Positions 36,301-44,905 of a DNA stretch of 64,000 bases are shown here, piece after piece. The stretch covers positions 62,001 to 126,000 of the forward strand of contig CAWVKS010000004.1 in NCBI GenBank assembly GCA_963930055.1, in the 5' to 3' direction. A program made the position numbers and the translations under genes. The stretch comes from Pullichristensenella sp963930055. Lineage in GTDB: Bacteria > Bacillota > Clostridia > Christensenellales > Aristaeellaceae. The notes beneath the pieces were generated by a model. That model had not been told where the DNA came from. It ran no database searches and saw only the letters and a list, made by a program, of their open reading frames with translations. Each line of letters opens with the position of its first letter. Position 1 is the first letter of the stretch.

Positions 36301-38574
36301 GCCACCAATAAAAATGTCACATGGACGAGCAACAACACCGCCGTGGCCACGGTTTCGGGCGGAATAATTACCGCGCGTGGCGCAGGCACGACAACCATCA
36401 CCTGCAAAACAGCCGACGGCGGTTATACGGCCACCTGCACTGTGACGGTTCTGGTTCCGGCCACAGGCATTACTTTGAGCGACACTTCCGTGAGCCTGGA
36501 TCTTTCAAAGATGAGCCAGAACTCCTATACGCTCAAGGCGACGGTGCTGCCCGCGGACGCAACGAACAAAACAGTTCATTGGCGATCCAGTAATGAGGAC
36601 GTTGTCCATGTGTTTGACGACGGCACCATTCGCGGCTTGAAAGACGGTACGGCCACCATCACCGCCATGTCAGAAAGCGGCGGATATCTGGCCACGTGCA
36701 CAGTCCGGGTGTATCATTCTGTAACGAATATTACCTTGACGCCATCCTCTCTGTCTCTCGTGGTCGGACAGACTGGGACGCTCAAAGCCAGCATTAACCC
36801 GGATTGGGCGACAAACAAGGCCACAACGTGGAAGAGCAGCAACACTTCCGTCGCAACGGTTTCTTCCAGCGGCGTTGTTACGGCCAAGGCCGTAGGCTCG
36901 GCAACGATAACCTGTACGGCGGCGGATGGCGGCGGAGCCAGCAGGAGCTGTACGGTGACGGTCGCTTCGCCGATTAAAATTACCGTTCAGCCGGTGAATA
37001 CATACGTTCAGTCCGGCAAGACAATTCGCGTGAGCGTGGAGGCCACAGGTGAAGAACTGAGCTATCAATGGTGGTACGCTGGCGCGGGATCAAACGTGTT
37101 CAGCAAATCGTCGGCGACAACGAGAACGTATACCACGACGATGAACAGCGCGCGCAACGGCATGAAGCTGTACTGCGTGGTTTCGGATGCCTATGGAAAC
37201 AGCGTCCGAAGCAACACCATAACGATTGGTATAACGCCGGTTAAAATCACCAGCCAGCCGGTCAGCACAACCGCTGCTTCGGGCAAATTGCTGAGCGTGA
37301 GCGTCGGAGCCACGGGCGATGGCCTGAGCTATCAGTGGTGGTACGCTGGAGCAGGCTCAAACGTGTTCAGCAAATCGTCGGCGACAACGAGAACGTATAC
37401 CACGACGATGAACAACGCGCGCAACGGCATGAAGCTGTACTGCGTGGTTTCGGATGCCTATGGGAACAGCGCTCGGAGCAATACTGTGACGATCGGTATA
37501 ACGCCGGTAAAGATCACCCGCCAGCCGGTCAGCGCGAAGGTGGCGTCTGGCAAGACGGTGAGCGTGAGCGTGGAGGCCACGGGCGAGGGCCTGAGCTACC
37601 AGTGGTGGTACGCCGGAGCGGGCTCAAACGTGTTCAGTAAATCGTCGGCGACAACGAGGAAATACACCACGACGATGAACAACGCGCGCGACGGCATGAA
37701 GCTGTACTGCGTGGTCACGGACGCCTATGGAAACACCGCAAAGAGCAATACTGTAACCATCAACAAGATAGGAGTAAAGATCACCCGCCAGCCGGTCAGC
37801 GCAACCGTGGCGTCCGGCAAAACGGTGAGCGTGAGCGTGGAGGCCACGGGCGAAAGGCTGAGCTACCAGTGGTGGTACGCTGGAGCAGGCTCAAACGTGT
37901 TCAGCAAATCGTCGGCGACAACGAGAACGTATACCACGACGATGAACAGCGCGCGCAACGGCATGAAGCTCTACTGTGTGGTTACGGACGCCTATGGAAA
38001 CAGCGCTCGGAGCAATACTGTGACAATCGGCATAGCTTCGGTAAAGATCACCCGCCAGCCGGTCAGCGCGACGGTGGCGTCTGGCAAGACGGTGAGCGTG
38101 AGCGTGGAGGCCACGGGCGAGGGCCTGAGCTACCAGTGGTGGTACGCCGGAGCGGGATCAAACGTGTTCAGTAAATCGTCGGCGACAACGAGGAAATACA
38201 CCACGACGATGAACAACGCGCGCGACGGCATGAAGCTGTACTGCGTGGTCACGGACGCCTATGGAAACACCGCAAAGAGCAATACTGTAACCATCAACAA
38301 GATAGGAGTAAAGATCACCCGCCAGCCGGTCAGCGCAACCGTGGCGTCCGGCAAAACGGTGAGCGTGAGCGTGGAGGCCACGGGCGAAAGGCTGAGCTAC
38401 CAGTGGTGGTATGCCGGAGCGGGCTCAAACGTGTTCAGCAAATCGTCGGCGACAACGAGAACGTATACCACGACGATGAACAGCGCAAGAGACGGTATGA
38501 AGCTGTACTGCGTGGTCACGGACACCTACGGGAACAGCGCGAGGACCAATACGGTGACCATCAACATGGCATAG
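33307..38574 (+). CDS. Giant secreted M23 metallopeptidase with Pro/Thr-rich, SH3, BIG2 and Ig-like repeats
   Basis: 1755 residues. Signal peptide (1-27, VALLVVILAFTSLPLNAVFA). A long EAPT tandem region spans about 45-160. Next come a beta domain (about 170-275), a PEGT-repeat linker (about 280-325) and three ~45-residue helical repeats (TVEELAAAFGMTVETFAQAN type, 335-480). An M23/LytM domain covers ~510-680, with zinc ligands His542/His543 and Asp546 (HHGTD) and His630/His632 (YHLHFE). Two SH3-type domains follow (~700-745, ~895-955), then three BIG2 domains (~975-1220) and six 89-residue Ig-like repeats (~1222-1755). Probably a wall-bound peptidoglycan endopeptidase. No LPXTG is visible; the SH3 and BIG domains may hold it at the wall. 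RBS GAGGAGTGGAAGG. Confidence 0.88.
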   Translation: MRRIMVALLVVILAFTSLPLNAVFAEDGAAVVEPQEAPATVLTEAPTDAPAPAPTEAPTEAPTEAPTEAPTEAPTEAPTEAPTEAPTAAPTEAPTEAPTEAPTEAPTEAPTAAPTTAPTEAPTEAPTEAPTEAPTEAPTAAPTTAPTEAPTQAPTSEPTQAPALTSPRVVVQSGWEYDRETERLTIPCAPDERRLTIEWESAGESAVYRVQAARLPEPGESETPVELGETEETEIDLIPEDYLDGWYTLYITATASDGRTANNAQVFCLRMETEELPAEDATPEGTAAPEGTAMPEGTVAPEGTPLPEETAMPEGTPAPETSPLPEGAEEVGAPQTVEELAAAFGMTVETFAQANGIALEELAAMDAAQIAALYAQLTTPAEEPQTPATLEELLALLGMTREEFMQAYGLTEEELEALTPEDIAALYAQPLPEEDDGTPKTAEELAAFFGMSVEELAEALEISVEELMVMGEEEIYAFYEAFGVNRVTTYAADSNPPGYSNPSNYTNRRYSGTWLWPLLGNRNVSSPVGNRTPPTAGASKSHHGTDTPADEGTPIYAARSGKLTAMSVYYPSMATGLGNWMLIDHGDGFYTVYAHMSRFESRFANALDASVNTGEIIGYVGNTGVHTGYHLHFEIAYNWWGSGYRSKYGYTWGASWGTNGWEILNSGPAAQNFVFSLDEISDEPTIAFEQGRYRVIKGCDLKEEPYAAAKSKGAVEVGDMVDVVAIVKNKYDNMWVKTSDGYYIYAGYTLENGSYVEEGNMHLQLASNNVTCSLTGASLPSGTLEEGKLFSLRGTVNCSNSIQKIVATVKGPKNISSQTVFSDTLTTNKDIYPLDVNMDLSFGSLPKGSYTFELTVHYYYDRLQRVGTYTPPGCKTTFTIGSGSTSQPTPDQWVYKVVTSAGVNMRSSASTSGSIVTTLFPPTTITVTKKTTANGYTWGYGTSSNGKTGWIVVDNSWTELVSSSTSDIGVTGISLNPTEVLMNKGETYTVTANVSPSNATNKNVTWTSNNTAVATVSGGIITARGAGTTTITCKTADGGYTATCTVTVLVPATGITLSDTSVSLDLSKMSQNSYTLKATVLPADATNKTVHWRSSNEDVVHVFDDGTIRGLKDGTATITAMSESGGYLATCTVRVYHSVTNITLTPSSLSLVVGQTGTLKASINPDWATNKATTWKSSNTSVATVSSSGVVTAKAVGSATITCTAADGGGASRSCTVTVASPIKITVQPVNTYVQSGKTIRVSVEATGEELSYQWWYAGAGSNVFSKSSATTRTYTTTMNSARNGMKLYCVVSDAYGNSVRSNTITIGITPVKITSQPVSTTAASGKLLSVSVGATGDGLSYQWWYAGAGSNVFSKSSATTRTYTTTMNNARNGMKLYCVVSDAYGNSARSNTVTIGITPVKITRQPVSAKVASGKTVSVSVEATGEGLSYQWWYAGAGSNVFSKSSATTRKYTTTMNNARDGMKLYCVVTDAYGNTAKSNTVTINKIGVKITRQPVSATVASGKTVSVSVEATGERLSYQWWYAGAGSNVFSKSSATTRTYTTTMNSARNGMKLYCVVTDAYGNSARSNTVTIGIASVKITRQPVSATVASGKTVSVSVEATGEGLSYQWWYAGAGSNVFSKSSATTRKYTTTMNNARDGMKLYCVVTDAYGNTAKSNTVTINKIGVKITRQPVSATVASGKTVSVSVEATGERLSYQWWYAGAGSNVFSKSSATTRTYTTTMNSARDGMKLYCVVTDTYGNSARTNTVTINMA
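33439..33795 (+). repeat. EAPT-coding 12-base tandem array
   Basis: Some 28 copies of a 12-base unit (GCGCCGACGGAA and variants) coding Glu-Ala-Pro-Thr, with interspersed Ala-Ala-Pro-Thr units, arranged in larger imperfect blocks of roughly 100 bases. It gives an extended wall-spanning stalk; slippage-prone. Confidence 0.9.
36970..38574 (+). repeat. Six 267-base direct repeats (Ig-like domains)
   Basis: The LSYQWWYAGAGSNVFSKS block starts its DNA at 37060, 37327, 37594, 37861, 38128 and 38395, exactly 267 bases apart. Repeats 3-4 and 5-6 form a higher-order 534-base duplication, nearly identical (shared GEGLSYQ/GERLSYQ alternation and KYTTTMNNARDG versus TYTTTMNSARNG). Confidence 0.93.
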
Positions 38575-38827
38575 AAGAAATAAGGAGGAACCAACAGAAA
38601 GAGCACCGGCTGTGGAAACCCGATTGTGTAAATCAACGATTCTGCGTTTGCGCGCAAAAGGGTGGAGGAGACGGCGCGTGCCTTTCTGTTGGTTTTCTGT
38701 TGGACAACACAAGAGCGTATTGGCATGCAGTTGTTGCCTGCTGTGTCGGGGCGGTATAAGAACGGGATTCGGTTCCTGGGCATGCGTGAAATAATCGACT
38801 TTGAGCAACCGAATTGGGGGAGATAAA

Positions 38828-41815
38828 ATGCCTTCATTTACTACATTGTTCCTTGCTCAGTCCTATCAGGATGGTTGGACGGAATATCAGCGCCAACTCA
38901 CCACGGAGAATTATCCACATTGGGATCATATTATTCTTACGGCCTCCAATGAACGGCAGGCGGCGGGCTTTCGCGCGCAACTGGCGCTTCGCGCGCAGGC
39001 GGGGCTTCTGCCGCGTCGCACGCACTTTGCCGTTCTTCCAGACCCGGAAGGGAAACGCGTGGGCAGCGGGGGCGCGACGCTGTCGGTACTCCGTTACCTT
39101 GTACAACTGACTGGGAAAAAAGATTTTTCGGGCATGAGCACGCTTGTGATTCATTCCGGAGGGGATTCCAAGCGCGTGCCGCAGTATTCAGCGCTGGGCA
39201 AACTGTTTTCCCCGGTGCCTCATGAGCTGCCAAATGGGCGTGTATCCTCGCTGTTTGACGAATTCCTCATTGCAACTGCGGGTATTCCGTCGCGTATTCG
39301 CGGGGGCATGCTATTGCTTTCGGGGGATGTGCTGCTTTTGTTCAATCCATTGCAGGTTGATTTTTCCGGAGTAGGGGCAGCGGCGCTTTCTTTTAAAGAA
39401 CATGTAAAAACAGGTGCAAGACACGGTGTATATATGCAAGGAGAGAACGGAAATGTTGCGCGCTTTTTGCATAAGTACTCCGAGTCTGCCCTGCGAGCCC
39501 AGGGAGTGGTCAACGAGAAGGACTGCGTAGATATCGATACAGGCGCTGTAATTTTCTCTCCCGAGATTCTAAGAGCGCTTTATGGCCTTATTCAGGAAGG
39601 CGATGACTCGTTCCGCAAGTATGTCAACGATACTGTAAGATTGTCCCTGTACGGAGATTTTCTTTATCCATTGGCGACGGAGTCCACGTTGGAACAGTTC
39701 TATCAGGAGAAGCCGGAAGGCGCTCTCTGCGAGGCGCTGCTGCAGGCGAGGAAGGCTGTCTGGGAAGCTTTGCGGCCGTTCCGCATGAAATTGCTGCGGT
39801 TTGCACCGGCGAAGTTTATCCATTTTGGCACTACGAGTGAGATCATGCGCTTGATGTCCGATGAGATTGAGGCCTACAAGCACATCGGGTGGGAGAAGCA
39901 TGTCAACAGCAGTATACGCAGGTCGGACGTCGCGGGCTATAACAGCGTGCTTTCCGATCAGGCAAAGTGCGGCAAAAATGTATATCTTGAGGTCAGCTAT
40001 GTGCACCATGGCGCGACCGTCGGCAACAATGTGCTGCTGTCCTATGTGGACGTATACAATGCCGTGATCCCGGACAACGTGGTGCTGCATGGACTGAAGC
40101 AGAGGGATGGGCGCTTTGTCGTGCGCATCTATGGCATAGATGACAACCCCAAGCAGACGATTGAAATCGGTTGCACTTTTTTGGGCCATCCTCTGAGCGC
40201 TTTTCTGGAGCAAAACGGCCTTGCCGCCAGCGATCTCTGGCAGGGCGATGATCATTCGTTGTGGGAAGCGGAGCTGTACCCATCTTGCGCCACGATTGAT
40301 GAAGCGCTATCCGCCGCCTTGAACGTCTACGCCATGGCGCAGGGACATGGGGATGTGCAGGCATGGCGTATGTCAGAGCGCAAGAGCCTACGTTCCGGCT
40401 TTAACGATGCAGACCCTGAAGCGCTGATTGCATGGGATAAGCGCATGCAGGAGCTCGTGCGCATGGATCGCATGGCCAAAATGATCCGTCAACGGATACC
40501 CTCCCGTGAAGCTGCTGCAGTGTTGCAAACGGTGACGCTGACACCAATCCAGCGGGAATGGCTTGAAAAACGGCTTCAAAGGGAGGGGTTCAGCGAAGCC
40601 ATGCGCCTCAACTACTACGTCGGCTGCGCGCTTGGCGGCGCGGAGGGAGACGGCTATATCGCCGCTGCCTTCAGGCATATCCAGATGGGCGTTTTGGAAG
40701 GAACGCTGAAGGAACTGCGCTTCAACGAGCGCTGCCGCATGAGCGGCGATAGTCACAGCGTCGCGCTTCCCCTGCGCGTCAACTGGGGAGGCGGCTGGAG
40801 CGACACGCCGCCATATTGCAACGAAAACGGGGGTACGGTACTGAACGCGGCCATCCTCCTTAATGGGAAAAAACCTGTAGAGGTGACGTTGACGCGGCTC
40901 AAAGAGCACAAGATCGTCTTTGACAGTCGGGATATGAACACGCATGGCGAGTTTGCCTCAATCGAACCATTGCAGCAGACAGGCGACCCATACGATCCAT
41001 TCGCGCTGCAGAAGGCGGCGCTGCTGGCCTGCGGCATTCTCCCAGCCCACGGCGGCGATCTTGAAGCAATCCTGACTCGATTGGGCGGAGGCTTCCGTAT
41101 GCAGACGGAGGTCACAGGCGTGCCCAAAGGCAGTGGCCTGGGTACGAGCAGCATTCTGGCGGCGGCCTGCGTCAAGGCGCTATTTGAGTTCATGGGCATT
41201 GAGCACGGCGAAGACGATCTCTATGGTCACGTGTTGTGCATGGAACAGATCATGTCCACAGGCGGTGGCTGGCAGGATCAGGTGGGCGGTCTGAGCAATG
41301 GCATCAAGTACACCACGTCCAGACCTGGCCTCAAACAGGTGATGGATGTTCAACACGTACGGATTTCAAAAGAGACGCTGTGTGAACTCAATGAACGTTT
41401 TTGTCTGGTCTATACGGGACAGCGGCGTTTGGCGCGCAACCTTCTACGCGACGTGGTGGGACGCTATATCGGCAATGAGCCGGATACGCTTTATGCGCTC
41501 AATGAGATTCAGAGAGTGGCGGCGCTGATGCGCTTTGAACTGGAGCGCGGCAATGTAGACGCCTTTGCGGAACTTCTGACCCGACATTGGGAATTGAGCA
41601 GGAAGATCGATGAAGGCAGCACCAACACGCTGATCGACCAAATCTTCGCAACCATGGATGAGTTGATTGACGGCCGCATGATCTGCGGCGCGGGCGGTGG
41701 GGGCTTTTTGCAAGTCATCCTCAAAAAGGGCGTAGCGAAAGCAGAAATACATCAGCGCCTGAAAGAAGTGTTCCAGGATAGCGACATTGATGTTTGGGAC
41801 TGCATACTGATTTAG
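38828..41815 (+). CDS. fkp: Bifunctional L-fucokinase / fucose-1-phosphate guanylyltransferase (Fkp)
   Basis: 995 residues from the ATG at 38828 (GGGGGAG upstream), matching the ~950 of Bacteroides Fkp. The N-terminal half (to ~430) is a fucose-1-phosphate guanylyltransferase with nucleotide-binding LPDPEGKRVGSGGATLSVLR (about 69), followed by a beta-helix-like stretch. The C-terminal half is a GHMP kinase: PLRVNWGGGWSDTPPYCNEN (about 648) and the P-loop GVPKGSGLGTSSILAAA (~765-781, Pro766). It converts free L-fucose to GDP-fucose by salvage. It is the only intact complete GDP-fucose route here, since fcl and manA are disrupted. Convergent with the AraC gene. Confidence 0.92.
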   Translation: MPSFTTLFLAQSYQDGWTEYQRQLTTENYPHWDHIILTASNERQAAGFRAQLALRAQAGLLPRRTHFAVLPDPEGKRVGSGGATLSVLRYLVQLTGKKDFSGMSTLVIHSGGDSKRVPQYSALGKLFSPVPHELPNGRVSSLFDEFLIATAGIPSRIRGGMLLLSGDVLLLFNPLQVDFSGVGAAALSFKEHVKTGARHGVYMQGENGNVARFLHKYSESALRAQGVVNEKDCVDIDTGAVIFSPEILRALYGLIQEGDDSFRKYVNDTVRLSLYGDFLYPLATESTLEQFYQEKPEGALCEALLQARKAVWEALRPFRMKLLRFAPAKFIHFGTTSEIMRLMSDEIEAYKHIGWEKHVNSSIRRSDVAGYNSVLSDQAKCGKNVYLEVSYVHHGATVGNNVLLSYVDVYNAVIPDNVVLHGLKQRDGRFVVRIYGIDDNPKQTIEIGCTFLGHPLSAFLEQNGLAASDLWQGDDHSLWEAELYPSCATIDEALSAALNVYAMAQGHGDVQAWRMSERKSLRSGFNDADPEALIAWDKRMQELVRMDRMAKMIRQRIPSREAAAVLQTVTLTPIQREWLEKRLQREGFSEAMRLNYYVGCALGGAEGDGYIAAAFRHIQMGVLEGTLKELRFNERCRMSGDSHSVALPLRVNWGGGWSDTPPYCNENGGTVLNAAILLNGKKPVEVTLTRLKEHKIVFDSRDMNTHGEFASIEPLQQTGDPYDPFALQKAALLACGILPAHGGDLEAILTRLGGGFRMQTEVTGVPKGSGLGTSSILAAACVKALFEFMGIEHGEDDLYGHVLCMEQIMSTGGGWQDQVGGLSNGIKYTTSRPGLKQVMDVQHVRISKETLCELNERFCLVYTGQRRLARNLLRDVVGRYIGNEPDTLYALNEIQRVAALMRFELERGNVDAFAELLTRHWELSRKIDEGSTNTLIDQIFATMDELIDGRMICGAGGGGFLQVILKKGVAKAEIHQRLKEVFQDSDIDVWDCILI

Positions 41816-41825
41816 CAGGGTGGCG

Positions 41826-42692
41826 TTACGATTTCCACAATGCGCGAAACTGGCTGGGCGAGATTCCTTCGACCTTTTTGAACGTGCGCGCAAAGAAATT
41901 TGCGTCCGCAATGCCGCAGGCGGAGGCGATATCCTCCACAGAGTCGCTGGAAAAGCGCAAAAGCTGCTTGGATCGCGTGATCCGCAGGCCGAGCAGGTAT
42001 TCGGAAATGTTGACGCCGAATTGCGCCTTAAAGGCGCGCGACAGGTACGAACGGCTCATGTAAAACCGTCCGCAAAGCGCGTCCAGAGAGATTTTCTGCG
42101 CGAAGTTTTCGTCCAGATAGTCGCGCACTTGTTGCAGGTTCTGCCGCTTGCCGCGGACGCTTTTGCCGCCCGAGGGATTCCAACTGTTCTCCATCAGAAG
42201 CGTGAGCAATGCGGCAAGGAGTTCGTTGATGCGCATGTCGCGGATGTATTCTGCCGATGCGGCAATGGAAAACATTCTCTCCCACAGCTCCAGAAAGGAC
42301 GATATGTTGCCGGGGGAGAACACCGCCTGGCCGCCGCGTTCCACGTATTTTTCGTATACGCCGCGCAGCTCCGGGCCGAAAAAATGTATCCATTTGAGCG
42401 TCCAAAGATCGGCAGAGGTGCTGTGCGCATAGCCCTGCTTGCAATCGACGAATACACAGTCGCCCGCCGAGAGTGGATGTACAGTTTGGCGGTGGGCAAG
42501 CTCGCCTGAGCCGCGCAGGACAATGAAAAAAAGGTAGGAAGAAAGGCCGTCGCGCTGGCTGACGTGCGGCCTACGGGCTTCCAGTTCGCCAATTTCCTGC
42601 AAATGCAACAAAGTGCGCTTGGCGAAGCCGGAAGGCGTATAGAGTATGCGTTTCGAAGTGACGAGATCGCCGTGAAAAAGCGTATCCTGCAT
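41826..42692 (-). CDS. AraC-family transcriptional regulator
   Basis: 288 residues from the ATG at 42692, nine bases after GGAAGGG; an upstream extension to 42728 overlaps that ribosome site. N-terminal cupin-like ligand domain (about 20-150, with GDCVFVDCKQGYAHSTSADL) and C-terminal double helix-turn-helix (about 190-285: ISLDALCGRFYMSRSYLSRA, and the second HTH SVEDIASACGIADANFFART followed by FKKVEGISPSQFR). It is divergent from gmd and convergent with fkp, so a role in controlling fucose metabolism or polymer sugar supply is plausible (inference). Confidence 0.9.
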   Translation of the reverse strand: MQDTLFHGDLVTSKRILYTPSGFAKRTLLHLQEIGELEARRPHVSQRDGLSSYLFFIVLRGSGELAHRQTVHPLSAGDCVFVDCKQGYAHSTSADLWTLKWIHFFGPELRGVYEKYVERGGQAVFSPGNISSFLELWERMFSIAASAEYIRDMRINELLAALLTLLMENSWNPSGGKSVRGKRQNLQQVRDYLDENFAQKISLDALCGRFYMSRSYLSRAFKAQFGVNISEYLLGLRITRSKQLLRFSSDSVEDIASACGIADANFFARTFKKVEGISPSQFRALWKS

Positions 42693-42754
42693 GTATGCCA
42701 TCCCTTCCAAAGCGGCCCTTGTGGGCACGCATTGCCTACGCTGCGTTCACAAAC

Positions 42755-42763
42755 AGTATATCA
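42755..42763 (-). promoter_or_regulatory. Extended -10 promoter of the araC-type gene
   Basis: Minus-strand TGATATACT: a TGN extended -10 with TATACT at 42760-42755, ~65 bases before the start codon. No good -35 at 17 bases, as usual for extended -10 promoters. Confidence 0.5.
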
Positions 42764-42864
42764 CAAAAAGCAATAAAATGCTAGAAGTGGACAATATCTC
42801 CCATTCAATGTTTGCGGGCTATATGGTATAGTACCAAAGGACGTTGCATGGGAGGTTTTTTGTC

Positions 42865-43917
42865 ATGAAAAAAGCTTTAATCACCGGCATTACCGGTCAG
42901 GATGGTTCTTATTTGGCGGAGCTGCTGCTGGAAAAGGGTTACGAAGTTCACGGTATCACGCGGCGCGCCTCCATTTCCAATACGGCGCGCATTGACCATA
43001 TCCTGGACAAAATTACGCTGCACGACGGCGACCTTTCCGATTCCTCCTCGCTGATTCGCATTATCAACCTGGTGCAGCCGGACGAACTATACAACCTGGC
43101 GGCGCAGAGCCACGTACAGGTATCTTTCGATGTGCCGGAGTACTCCGGGGATGTGGATGCGCTGGGCGTTTTGCGCATCCTTGAGGCGGTGCGCATACTG
43201 GGCCTGACGAAAAAGACGCGCGTATACCAGGCGTCTACTTCGGAACTTTACGGCAAAGTGGAGGAAGCGCCTCAGCGGGAGAGTACGCCCTTCCACCCCT
43301 ATAGCCCCTACGCAGTGGCCAAGCAGTACGGCTTCTGGATCACAAAGGAATACCGCGAGGCATACGGTATGTTCGCCGCCAACGGCATACTTTTCAATCA
43401 CGAATCCGAGCGTCGCGGCGAAAACTTCGTCACCCGCAAGATCACGCTGGCCGCCGGCCGCATCGCGGAGGGCCTGCAGGATCATCTGGAACTTGGCAAC
43501 ATGGACAGTCTGCGCGACTGGGGTTATGCCCGGGATTACGTGGAGTGCATGTGGTTGATTTTGCAGCAGGACGAGCCGGACGATTTCGTCATCGCTACGG
43601 GCGTTCAGCACACCGTGCGCGACTTTACGGAAAAGGCGTTTGCCGCCAATGGCATCGCCCTGCGCTGGGAAGGCGAAGGCGTCGAGGAAAAGGGTTATGA
43701 CGCCGCCACGGGCAAGATGCTGGTGAGCGTCAATCCGCGTTGGTTCCGGCCCACGGATGTGGTCAACCTCTGGGGAGATCCCACGAAGGCCAGAACCGTG
43801 CTGGGCTGGGATCCGCAGAAGACCAGCTATGAACAGCTCGTCGAGATCATGGCAAAGCATGACCGGATGCTGGCAAAGCGGGAGAAGGCCATGAAAGAGG
43901 CGGGTGAACAGAAATGA
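42865..43917 (+). CDS. gmd: GDP-mannose 4,6-dehydratase
   Basis: 350 residues from the ATG at 42865 (GGGAGG upstream). SDR-type NADP-binding motif ALITGITGQDGSYLAELLLE at the N-terminus, the Gmd-specific GITRRASISNTARIDHI, catalytic Tyr-Lys in HPYSPYAVAKQYGFW (about 148) and the substrate loop NHESERRGENFVTRKIT (about 178). First step of GDP-L-fucose synthesis from GDP-mannose. The stop overlaps the start of fcl (ATGA). Length and motifs are complete, so the gene itself is intact. Confidence 0.95.
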   Translation: MKKALITGITGQDGSYLAELLLEKGYEVHGITRRASISNTARIDHILDKITLHDGDLSDSSSLIRIINLVQPDELYNLAAQSHVQVSFDVPEYSGDVDALGVLRILEAVRILGLTKKTRVYQASTSELYGKVEEAPQRESTPFHPYSPYAVAKQYGFWITKEYREAYGMFAANGILFNHESERRGENFVTRKITLAAGRIAEGLQDHLELGNMDSLRDWGYARDYVECMWLILQQDEPDDFVIATGVQHTVRDFTEKAFAANGIALRWEGEGVEEKGYDAATGKMLVSVNPRWFRPTDVVNLWGDPTKARTVLGWDPQKTSYEQLVEIMAKHDRMLAKREKAMKEAGEQK

Positions 43918-44858
43918 TGGAGAAAACTGCAAAGATCTACGTGGCAGGGCATCGCGGCATGGTGGGCAGCGCCATCGTGCGCGCGCTCGAGCGCCAGGGA
44001 TATGCCAACATCGTCACCCGTACGCATCAGGAGCTCGACCTCTGCCGGCAGGAGGCGGTGGAGCGCTTTTTTGCGGAGGAGAAGCCGGAATATGTATTTC
44101 TGGCGGCGGCGAAGGTGGGCGGTATCGTGGCCAACCGCGAGGCGTTGGCGGACTTCATGTACGACAACATGATCTTGGAGATGAACGTCATACACTAGAT
44201 CGCGTGTTAATGGCTGCAAAAAGCTGGAATTTCTCGGCAGCAGCTGCATCTATCCGCGCATGGCGCCGCAGCCGATGCCGGAGAGTTGCCTTTTGACCGG
44301 CGAGCTGGAAAAGACCAACGAGGCTTACGCGCTGGCGAAGATCAGCGGCCTGAAGTACTGCGAGTATCTGAACCGGCAGTACGGCACGGACTATATCTCC
44401 GTAATGCCCACCAATCTCTACGGCCCGAACGACAACTACCATCCTACGCACAGCCACGTGCTGCCGGCGCTCATTCGCCGCTTCCACGAGGCGAAGGTCG
44501 AGGGGCGCGACACCGTCACCTGCTGGGGCGACGGAAGCCCTCTGCGGGAGTTTTTGTACGTGGACGACCTCGCCGATCTCTGCGTCTTTTTGATGAACAA
44601 CTATTCCGGGAACGAGACTGTCAACGCCGGCACGGGCAGGGAATTGACCATCAAAGCCCTGACGGAGTTGGTGGCCAAGGTGGTCGGATATACCGGGAAG
44701 ATCGAATGGGACACGACCAAGCCAACGGCACGCCGCGCAAGCTGCTGGATGTCGGCAAGGCCACCGCCCTGGGGTGGACGTATAAGACGGAGCTGGAGGA
44801 CGGCATCCGTATGGCCTACGAAGATTTTCTGCGCAACCCCATGCGGGCCGAACGCTAG
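43914..44858 (+). pseudogene. fcl: GDP-L-fucose synthase, split by two frameshifts
   Basis: The product would be the bifunctional epimerase-reductase making GDP-L-fucose. Three pieces in three frames join into one protein. The first is VAGHRGMVGSAIVRALERQG to EMNVIH (43914-44195). The second begins CKKLEFLGSSCIYPRMAPQP and runs through AYALAKISGLKYCEYL (with catalytic Tyr-Lys) to EWDTTKP (to about 44720). The third is NGTPRKLLDVGKATALGW to the stop at 44858. Around 44195-44210 the DNA is garbled with stops; the second break fits loss of one C in AAGCC. Everything else is well conserved, so either a recent inactivation or a sequencing error is possible. Confidence 0.9.
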
Positions 44859-44905
44859 GGAGATTGAAAACAGACAGGGGGCCGGGCGAGCGCCCGGAAC
44901 GAGCG

